From Planctomycetota bacterium (GTDB taxonomy: Bacteria > Planctomycetota > Phycisphaerae > WQYP01), in assembly GCA_021795535.1 (NCBI GenBank), contig JAJYPG010000070.1, forward strand, positions 1 through 6,685: a stretch of 6,685 bases of DNA, in the 5' to 3' direction. The first letter of the stretch is position 1. Each line of letters opens with the position of its first letter. Positions 1 through 5,508 of this stretch are shown here, one piece after another. A program made the translations under genes and the position numbers. Below the pieces are notes generated by a model. It worked only from the letters and a program-made list of their open reading frames with translations, had not been told where the DNA came from and searched no databases.

Positions 1-1
1 T

Positions 2-1453
2 TATGACACCGGAGTGGCTTCCGGTATTCAGGGTTATCTGCAGACATATTTCCATCTAAGTAATGGACAACTCGGCTTTGCCATTGCAAGCCTTGATTTG
101 GGGTGTATCGCCGGTGCCATGATGGCCGGCACGCTGGCGGATCACTTCGGACGTAAAAGAATTCTGATCTTGTGCGCTATTCTGTTCGCCATCTCCGGCA
201 TCCTCTCCGCCATACCGCGCGATATGACCGAGTTGGTACTGGCTAGAATTCTCGGTGGTCTGGCTGTGGGTGCCTCATCCATGATCGCACCCGTCTATAT
301 CGCTGAAATTTCCCCGGAAAAACATCGCGGACGATTTGGGGCGCTTTTTCAACTAGGCATTGTTGTGGGTATCGCGGTGGTCTATTGGGTCAATTACCTT
401 ATTCTTAACGCTGGCCACCATATCCATGTCGCTGGCCAGCAGGCCGGTATGAACTGGAACCAGACCATGGGCTGGCGCTGGATGCTGGGGTCCGAAACAC
501 TGCCGGCTCTCTTGTTCCTTGCCATGCTGCTGACCATTAAGGAAAGCCCGCGCTGGTTGATCATCAACGATCGTGAGGCCGAGGCCCGGACCATCCTGAC
601 CCGTTTTTTCGGTGCGGCGCGGGCGGAAAAGGAAATTGCGGCGGTTAAGGATGTGGCCCATCAGGAGGAAGGCCGACTGCGAGAACTGTTCCGAAAAACT
701 TTTCGATTCCCACTGATGATTGCATTGTTTCTGGCGGTGTTTTCCCAATTCAGCGGCATCAACTCCATTATTTACTACGCACCTCGCGTATTGGGTGCGG
801 CGGGCATGAATACTTCCAGCGCGTTCGGGTCCACGGCCCTGATTGGCATGGTGCTGGTGCTATTCACGTTTATTGCCGTCGCCTACGTGGACCGTGCCGG
901 CCGAAAACTGCTGTTATCCATTGGTACGGCGATTCAGGTGGTGGCTCTGGCATCCGTGGGTTTGGTTTTTGCCATCGCCCCCAAGGCGCGGGCCATTAAT
1001 ATCCACGATTCTCTGCACTTTCAAGGAACACTTTCCAATGCGCAGTTCGCCGTCATAGCCCGTTTGGCGCACAGCCCCATCATCATGGCGCCGCATTTTA
1101 CCTCTATCCAGATTGACATACTGCTTCTGAGCATCCTGGTATTTATTGCCGCGTTCTCCATGGCCATGGGGCCGATGCCATGGATCATCATTTCTGAAAT
1201 TTTTCCAGCGCGAATTCGCGGTCGTGCCGCGTCGTTTGGCGTGTTGACTCTTTGGGCGGCAATTTTTGTGGTCGCGCAGACTTTTCCGATGCTCAAGGCC
1301 AGTGTGGGCCTGACGGTCACTTATTTTATTTATTCCGGCTGTTCCTTTGTAAGCTTCCTGTTTGCGGTGATGGTGTTGCCGGAAACCAAGGGGCGGACGC
1401 TTGAGGAAATTGAAACCTTCTGGCATCATCGGCCTAAGAATAAAATGTTTTAG
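2..1453 (+). CDS. MFS sugar/H+ symporter, XylE-like sugar porter (5' partial)
   Basis: Inner-membrane sugar porter of the major facilitator superfamily (TC 2.A.1.1), probably importing a monosaccharide with protons. The reading frame is open to the left edge. The first codons read Y-D-T-G-V-A-S-G, the conserved TM1 motif, so the GTG at base 14 is not the start and perhaps 15 to 30 N-terminal residues are missing. Family signatures follow in order: A-D-x-x-GRKR between TM2 and TM3, VYIAEISPEKHRG after TM4, ESPRWL after TM6, QFSGINSIIYYAP in TM7, DRAGRK after TM8, GPMPW..SEIFPARIRG in TM10 and PETKGRTLEEIE at the C-terminus. About 12 membrane segments fit. The TM5-TM6 region (VYWVNY, GWRWMLGSE.LPALLF) strongly resembles E. 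coli XylE, but several XylE sugar contacts are changed and the TM9-TM10 loop is long. It is the first visible gene of the operon with isomerase, aldolase and kinase. Substrate is inferred from that context only. Confidence 0.95.
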   Translation, partial: YDTGVASGIQGYLQTYFHLSNGQLGFAIASLDLGCIAGAMMAGTLADHFGRKRILILCAILFAISGILSAIPRDMTELVLARILGGLAVGASSMIAPVYIAEISPEKHRGRFGALFQLGIVVGIAVVYWVNYLILNAGHHIHVAGQQAGMNWNQTMGWRWMLGSETLPALLFLAMLLTIKESPRWLIINDREAEARTILTRFFGAARAEKEIAAVKDVAHQEEGRLRELFRKTFRFPLMIALFLAVFSQFSGINSIIYYAPRVLGAAGMNTSSAFGSTALIGMVLVLFTFIAVAYVDRAGRKLLLSIGTAIQVVALASVGLVFAIAPKARAINIHDSLHFQGTLSNAQFAVIARLAHSPIIMAPHFTSIQIDILLLSILVFIAAFSMAMGPMPWIIISEIFPARIRGRAASFGVLTLWAAIFVVAQTFPMLKASVGLTVTYFIYSGCSFVSFLFAVMVLPETKGRTLEEIETFWHHRPKNKMF

Positions 1454-1463
1454 AAATGGAAAT

Positions 1464-1467
1464 GGAG
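1464..1467 (+). promoter_or_regulatory. Ribosome binding site of the isomerase gene
   Basis: GGAG lies 6 bases before the ATG at 1474, which is good Shine-Dalgarno spacing. It overlaps the ATG codons at 1456 and 1462, and these have no Shine-Dalgarno sequence of their own. It therefore favours 1474 (or, less well, the ATG at 1480) as the real start. Confidence 0.6.
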
Positions 1468-1473
1468 TTATCA

Positions 1474-2136
1474 ATGTCAATGAAACGTTCTGAGATTAAT
1501 GGCTTGCTGCGGGAAGCTGTCGATTTTTTCCAGGATAATCATTTTCGTCTGCCGCCGTTTGCGTTCTGGTCGCCGGATCAATGGATCAAACTAGGTGAAT
1601 CCGCCGATTACATGCGTTCCCGCGGCATGGGATGGGATGTCACCGATTTTGGTTCTGGAATGTTCGCTCAATGCGGTCTTCTGCTTTTTACCATCCGCAA
1701 CGGTCTGGTTGGCGATCCGTCCAAAATCTTCGCCGAGAAAATCATGATGGTTCGTGCCAACCAGCGTACGCCTTTTCACTTCCATTTCCAGAAAACCGAA
1801 GATATTATTAACCGCGGTGGTGGTGATTTGGTGATTGAACTATATAATTCAGACTCACAGGGGCGTTTTGCCGCCAGTGAAGTCTGCGTGCGTTGCGATG
1901 GACTGGTGCGTGCGGTGGCGCCGGGTGGCAAGGTGATTTTGGAGCCGGGTGAAAGTATTACGCTGGTTCCGGGGGTTTATCACTCCTTTTTCGCAACCGG
2001 CGGGCATGCGATGGTGGGCGAAGTGTCCAGTGTGAATGATGACACGAAGGACAATCGGTTTTACGAGCCATTGCCGCGTTTTGCTCAGATTGATGAAGAC
2101 GAACGTCCCTTGTATCTTCTTTGCAGTAATTATTGA
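1474..2136 (+). CDS. D-lyxose ketol-isomerase family protein (cupin)
   Basis: Predicted cytoplasmic metal-dependent aldose-ketose isomerase of the D-lyxose isomerase family (EC 5.3.1.15). Characterised members interconvert D-lyxose and D-xylulose and often D-mannose and D-fructose. The protein is about 220 residues, close to the usual 225 to 230, and starts MSMKRSEINGLL. It aligns mentally along its whole length with that family: PPFAFWSPDQW near residues 30 to 40, and the cupin motif H102-F-H104 with E109 (HFHFQKTED), then H170 (VYHSFF), which together form the expected divalent-metal site. E183 (VGEVSSVNDD) is a further conserved acidic residue, and the C-terminus has the usual NRFYEPLPRFAQIDEDE segment. 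The start at 1474 is chosen for the GGAG six bases upstream; the open frame reaches back to an ATG at 1456. It lies 20 bp after the transporter and 26 bp before the aldolase. Family call is firm; the sugar used in vivo is inferred. Confidence 0.9.
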   Translation: MSMKRSEINGLLREAVDFFQDNHFRLPPFAFWSPDQWIKLGESADYMRSRGMGWDVTDFGSGMFAQCGLLLFTIRNGLVGDPSKIFAEKIMMVRANQRTPFHFHFQKTEDIINRGGGDLVIELYNSDSQGRFAASEVCVRCDGLVRAVAPGGKVILEPGESITLVPGVYHSFFATGGHAMVGEVSSVNDDTKDNRFYEPLPRFAQIDEDERPLYLLCSNY

Positions 2137-2150
2137 TCTCTTGATGAATG

Positions 2151-2155
2151 AAGGA
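2151..2155 (+). promoter_or_regulatory. Ribosome binding site that decides the aldolase start
   Basis: AAGGA is followed by 7 bases and then the GTG at 2163. The in-frame ATG at 2148 lies immediately before this motif and has nothing like a Shine-Dalgarno sequence upstream (the bases there are ctcttgatga). The motif therefore points to GTG 2163 as the translation start. Confidence 0.6.
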
Positions 2156-2162
2156 TTTGTCT

Positions 2163-3215
2163 GTGCAAAAAACACTTGATCAGAAGTTATCCGAATTGGC
2201 CAGCAATCGTTTCGGAAAAGATTTTATTATCGCCGATGCCAAAGATGCGGACATGGCTCTGGGTATAGCCGCTCCCGGCCTGGAACCTGGTGCCGGAAAA
2301 ACCGATTTTCCACACCGCACACTGGACCAGTACCGTGAGACCATCCGGCGGGTTGTCAAGCAGGGGCTGGTGGACATCATGCTCATGAGTTGTTCCACCA
2401 GCGATCAGCTTACTATTCGCGAGCGATTGTTTGATAATTCCGGAATCACACCCGCTGTTCGGGCCAATGACACAACTGATATACATGTCTGCCGCGGAAG
2501 CTCTTATGGCAGCAGCCCTTCGCAGCCCTTCGCCTCCGCTCCCATTGATCACATCCAGGCTGGCAAGTCGCCTTGTTCCGCCCCTGATCGGAAGTTGGGT
2601 GCCAATCTTGGCTTATATTCCGTTACCTTTAATAACCTCTCGGATCCGGATCGGCGCACCCTGGAGGCGTATCGGGATTTCCGTCTTGAGGCGGAAAGCA
2701 AGGGGTTTCGCCATTTCCTTGAAGTGTTTGACCCCAACGTTCCGGCTAAATCGCATCGGATCCCGCCGGATCAGGTTGGCGGATTTATTAATGACCATAT
2801 CTGCCGTATGTTGGCTGGCGTGCCGCGGGCTTCCCGCCCGATATTTTTGAAAATCGCCTACCATGGGCCGCGGTACATGGAAGAACTTTGCCGTTATGAC
2901 GATTCGATTATTGTCGGCATTTTGGGCGGCAGTTCCGGTACCACTTACGACGCCTTCAAGTTGCTTCACGACGCCAAAAAATATGGCGCTCGCGCCGCAT
3001 TATTTGGCCGTAAAATCAATCAGGCGGAGGATCAACTCGCCTTTATCAGCATGTTGCGGCACATCGCCGATGATGAAATAACCCCGGAGGAAGCCGTGAA
3101 GGCATATCACGGGAAATTAAGCGATAGCGGCATTAAGCCGCACCGGTGTCTGGCTCACGATTTGCGTACTACCGGGGGAATTACCCACTACGCCGCCAGT
3201 GGCACTTCCGATTAG
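2163..3215 (+). CDS. Putative class I TIM-barrel aldolase (DeoC/LacD/DhnA-like)
   Basis: Probable cytoplasmic aldolase cleaving the phosphorylated ketose made by the neighbouring kinase, about 350 residues. I recognise the fold pattern rather than a named family. Motifs in barrel order (numbered from GTG 2163): strand VDIMLMSCST at 70 to 79, FLEVFDPN near 185 to 192, FLKIAY with K230 as the candidate Schiff-base lysine, IIVGILGGSSGTT with the glycine/serine phosphate loop G255 to G259, and LFGRKINQAED with G282-R283 as the second phosphate site. FGR-x-I-x-Q followed by D/E is typical of DhnA/LsrF/LacD class I aldolases. Upstream, FPHRTLDQYRETIRRVVKQG is a probable amphipathic helix. The GTG start is preferred to ATG 2148 because AAGGA sits 7 bases before it. 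It is 26 bp after the isomerase and 37 bp before the kinase. Alternatives are a catalytically different LacD-like lyase or a non-aldolase TIM barrel; the reaction itself is inferred. Confidence 0.7.
   Translation: MQKTLDQKLSELASNRFGKDFIIADAKDADMALGIAAPGLEPGAGKTDFPHRTLDQYRETIRRVVKQGLVDIMLMSCSTSDQLTIRERLFDNSGITPAVRANDTTDIHVCRGSSYGSSPSQPFASAPIDHIQAGKSPCSAPDRKLGANLGLYSVTFNNLSDPDRRTLEAYRDFRLEAESKGFRHFLEVFDPNVPAKSHRIPPDQVGGFINDHICRMLAGVPRASRPIFLKIAYHGPRYMEELCRYDDSIIVGILGGSSGTTYDAFKLLHDAKKYGARAALFGRKINQAEDQLAFISMLRHIADDEITPEEAVKAYHGKLSDSGIKPHRCLAHDLRTTGGITHYAASGTSD
2512..2531 (+). repeat. Tandem 10-bp direct repeat inside the aldolase gene
   Basis: GCAGCCCTTC occurs twice head to tail (2512 to 2521 and 2522 to 2531), and GC continues into the next bases. 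The unit length is not a multiple of three, so loss or gain of one copy would shift the frame. Protein sequence on both sides is family-like in the same frame, so the present state is the intact one. Confidence 0.8.
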
Positions 3216-3252
3216 AAATATGTGCATGATAAAGAACGGAAATTCTTAACCT

Positions 3253-4230
3253 ATGACCACCAACACACCCGTCTATGATGTGCTTGCCGTCGGCATTGCC
3301 GCCGTGGATGACACGCTGACGCTTGAAACCTTTCCTTCCTCCGGGGCCAAAGTGCCGGTGTTGGCATCGGCGCGTTCCGGCGGGGGGTTGGCCTGTACGG
3401 CTATCGCCGCGGCTGCGGTACTCGGTGGAAGGACGGCGTATATTGCTCGGTTCGGTCAAGACGATCTTTCCCATTATATTCGCTCCATTTTAGTACAACG
3501 CCGCGTTGATGTATCGCATATCATTCCGGATGTCGACGGTCAGCCGTACCACAGTCACATTGTCATTGACCGGGCTTCGGGCGAGCGTACTATTTTTTAT
3601 AATATGAGCCGATTTAAGCCGGTTCTGGCGGAGGATGTGCCGGAACGTCTTTTGGCATCCGCGGGCGTGCTTCTAGTTGATTTTCTGGCCGCGCCTGGAC
3701 CACTGGAACTGGTACTCAAGGCTCGCCGGGCGAAAGTGCCGGTGGTTGCGGACATTGAAGGTCAGGCACCCGATGTTGCGCTGTTGGTTGAGCAGGTGGA
3801 TCATCTGGTGGTCCCTGAGGAATTTGCACGGTGGTTTTCCGGTCAGCAGGACTTGAAATCCGCCTGTGCCGTCCTGGCCCGCACGCCGCGCACTGCGACC
3901 GTAGTGACCGCCGGTGCGGCGGGTTGCTGGTGGACGGATTCCCCGGAACGTCCGCCCGTACATCGCCCGGCCTTTGCCGTTCAGGCCGTCAATACCAACG
4001 GATGCGGCGATACTTACCACGGGGCTTACGCATTGGCCATCGCCCGACAATTTTCCGTACTTGAGGCGGTAACCTTTGCCAGCGCCAGTGCGGCGATAAA
4101 GGCTGCGGAACCGGGCGGTGGGTGGGAGGCGTTGCCGACATCCACACAGGTCGCGGAACTATTGCGCCAGCGGCTTGCGGCGGATGACCCGATCCGTAGC
4201 CTCATCACGCGACTTAATAATATGTCCTGA
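3253..4230 (+). CDS. PfkB-family carbohydrate kinase
   Basis: ATP-dependent sugar kinase of the ribokinase/PfkB family, 325 residues, the normal length for the family. The N-terminus DVLAVGIAAVDD is the first strand with the substrate-contacting acidic residues D19/D20. The first PfkB signature is RSGGGLACTAIAAAAVLGG at residues 41 to 59, followed by FGQDD. The second signature is NTNGCGDTYHGAYA at 247 to 260, giving the anion hole (G250, C251, G252) and catalytic base D253. The usual form is D-T-T-G-A-G-D, so the Asn and Cys variants are mildly unusual. The ATP-side strand TVVTAGAAGCWW is also present. Its place after isomerase and aldolase suggests that it phosphorylates the ketose, perhaps at C1 as ketohexokinase and fructokinase-like members do, but the sugar cannot be read from sequence. 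The Shine-Dalgarno region is weak (an ACGGA about ten bases upstream). No other start fits. Confidence 0.92.
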   Translation: MTTNTPVYDVLAVGIAAVDDTLTLETFPSSGAKVPVLASARSGGGLACTAIAAAAVLGGRTAYIARFGQDDLSHYIRSILVQRRVDVSHIIPDVDGQPYHSHIVIDRASGERTIFYNMSRFKPVLAEDVPERLLASAGVLLVDFLAAPGPLELVLKARRAKVPVVADIEGQAPDVALLVEQVDHLVVPEEFARWFSGQQDLKSACAVLARTPRTATVVTAGAAGCWWTDSPERPPVHRPAFAVQAVNTNGCGDTYHGAYALAIARQFSVLEAVTFASASAAIKAAEPGGGWEALPTSTQVAELLRQRLAADDPIRSLITRLNNMS

Positions 4231-4256
4231 ATTCTGGTAAATTCCACGCGACTGTT

Positions 4257-4276
4257 GATGATACCTTCGTATTATC
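4257..4276 (+). terminator. Weak hairpin in the convergent gap, possible terminator
   Basis: GATGATAC, loop CTTC, GTATTATC forms an 8-bp stem that is perfect on the + transcript apart from one G-U pair. It sits in the 58-bp gap between the converging kinase and ACAD-like genes. The stem is AT-rich and no T tract follows, so it is not a textbook intrinsic terminator. On the - transcript the wobble pair becomes an A-C mismatch, so it suits the + operon better. Confidence 0.3.
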
Positions 4277-4288
4277 GCATTTGCCTCG

Positions 4289-5470
4289 CTATGCAACAGG
4301 CGGCGCGGCAAGAAGAGTTAATGTTTTTTCAATAACCGAACCGGAACTGGACCAGACGAAAAAGAACTGGCTTTCGCGGGCGCGGCGTTGCGCCGCGTGC
4401 TGGCAGGAAAGGCCGCGGCCTTTGGCCAGCTCCAAAGCCGCCAAGACCGACTGGCTGCACAGAATATTGGCCGTGGCGCGCAGCATGGTTTTGTCGCCGG
4501 CGCTGGTGGTGGCGGAATCCGACTCAATGGCCAATCCGGTGGAATTTACAACTGCGGAACGGGAACCGGTGCCGGCGGCGTATACAGCGGCGGCCAGATG
4601 GCGGTGCCTGCGGGCCAACTGTGCTACGGCTTTGCGACAAGTCACGGAACGCGGCTTGGCTAATTCCCTCGCCATTTGCAAAGCTCCTCCAGCCACGCCC
4701 AGCGGCAGAATACAGGTGTTAAGCGAAAACCGCTTTTGCCTCTGGCGCAAGGTCAGAACATTGTTGGATGGGCCGGCAATAACTTCATTATCAGATATAT
4801 GTACACTTTTAAGTTCTATAGCTGCGGTATCCGTGGCGTTAAGCACGGATAACCGTGCCGCCGGAAGAACGCGAACACCTTTACGCCGCATCAATAAAAG
4901 AAACAGCAGTTGTTCGCCATCACCAACGCGGGCACCGGCCACAATCCAATCGGCATGATGCGCGCCAGTGGCCCAGGGAATAATTCCGGAAACCAGCCAG
5001 CCGTCGGGTTGCCGGGTTGCGCAAACCAGCGGCAGATCATGCTGGCCGGAAGTGGTAAGCTGCGCCAGACCAATGGTGATAAATGTGCGATTGGCCGCCA
5101 GTTGCGACAATAATCTTTCGCCCAGTCTGTGGCCGGAAACATAGGTAAGAAATTCAATGGCGGCGTCACGCTGCGTAAGAATAAGTGCGGTGGCAAGGCA
5201 GACCGAGGCTATTTGCTGATACCGGCGATGCAAGGCGGCGGGCGACAGCGGTGCGCCGCCAAATTTTCGGGGTATAGCCCAGCCCAAGGCTCCGGCCGCA
5301 TGAAGTTGCCGAATATTTTCCTCTGGCCATCGCCCATGAATATCCACGTCGGCGGCGCGCCGCGCCAGGGCTTTTAACGTTACGGACCAGACATGCGTTT
5401 GAACCTGCGACACAATTTCCGACGGAGAGGTTTTGGTCGCGATCTGCGTTGTCTTATTCCGAGTAACCAT
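4289..5470 (-). CDS. Divergent acyl-CoA dehydrogenase-fold flavoprotein
   Basis: Probable FAD- or FMN-binding protein of the acyl-CoA dehydrogenase (ACAD) superfamily, 393 residues, close to the usual 380 to 400. The N-terminal helical domain shows FPEENI-like RWPEENIRQLHAAGALGWAIPRKFGG (the family's L...GL.G...P..yGG pattern) and a following helix with S-x-x-x-A. The middle domain has FITIGLAQLTTSGQH, DGWLVSGIIPWATGAHHADWIVAGA and KSVHISDNEVI, the usual beta-barrel pattern. The C-terminal helices include LGVAGGALQMARELA and end HAAQRRARESQFFFVWSSSG. Missing are the G-S-D flavin-loop triad and the E-G-T C-terminal signature of true acyl-CoA dehydrogenases, and I cannot place the catalytic glutamate. 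It may therefore be an oxygenase-type or other ACAD relative (DszC/SfnB-like) rather than a beta-oxidation enzyme. It follows the NRAMP gene by 38 bp on the same strand and is probably co-transcribed. Start ATG 5470 is bounded by an in-frame stop 18 bases upstream; its Shine-Dalgarno is weak. Confidence 0.8.
   Translation of the reverse strand: MVTRNKTTQIATKTSPSEIVSQVQTHVWSVTLKALARRAADVDIHGRWPEENIRQLHAAGALGWAIPRKFGGAPLSPAALHRRYQQIASVCLATALILTQRDAAIEFLTYVSGHRLGERLLSQLAANRTFITIGLAQLTTSGQHDLPLVCATRQPDGWLVSGIIPWATGAHHADWIVAGARVGDGEQLLFLLLMRRKGVRVLPAARLSVLNATDTAAIELKSVHISDNEVIAGPSNNVLTLRQRQKRFSLNTCILPLGVAGGALQMARELAKPRSVTCRKAVAQLARRHRHLAAAVYAAGTGSRSAVVNSTGLAIESDSATTSAGDKTMLRATANILCSQSVLAALELAKGRGLSCQHAAQRRARESQFFFVWSSSGSVIEKTLTLLAAPPVA
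4381..4397 (-). repeat. GC-rich inverted repeat inside the ACAD-like gene
   Basis: CGCGGCG, loop TTG, CGCCGCG is a perfect 7-bp stem with a 3-base loop. It lies in coding sequence about 90 bases before the gene's stop and only 11 bases from the palindrome at 4408. It may simply reflect an Arg/Ala-rich stretch. Confidence 0.6.
4408..4423. repeat. Perfect 16-bp palindrome inside the ACAD-like gene
   Basis: AAAGGCCGCGGCCTTT is identical to its reverse complement. It is flanked by GCTGG (4399 to 4403) and CCAGC (4426 to 4430), which also pair, with unequal 4- and 2-base gaps, giving an imperfect palindrome of about 32 bp. It encodes part of the AKGRGLS segment of the protein. No function can be assigned from this window. 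Confidence 0.75.
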
Positions 5471-5508
5471 GGTTTTATTGTAGGATCAATAATCCGCAAC
5501 GGTAAGTG

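Noticed and set aside
14..16. GTG as the start of the MFS gene
   Set aside because: The codons upstream of it (Y-D-T-G) are part of the conserved TM1 motif, so the gene continues beyond the left edge.
914..1480. 188-residue open frame on the - strand
   Set aside because: It lies antisense to the MFS transporter, whose family motifs are unmistakable. Its product is rich in Arg, His and Lys, has no recognisable motif and looks like a reading-frame shadow.
2431..2850. 139-residue + frame inside the aldolase gene, considered as a sign of a frameshift
   Set aside because: The main frame is continuous and family-like both before (RANDTTDIHVCRG) and after (LGLYSVTFNN) the region, so no frameshift is needed.
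4231..4288. A strong bidirectional intrinsic terminator between the converging genes
   Set aside because: Only one AT-rich stem without a T tract is visible, so it is listed only as a weak candidate.
4281..4958. 225-residue open frame on the + strand
   Set aside because: It is antisense to the ACAD-like gene. Its product is Ala/Arg/Ser-rich without domain features, and it has no ATG or Shine-Dalgarno support at its left end.
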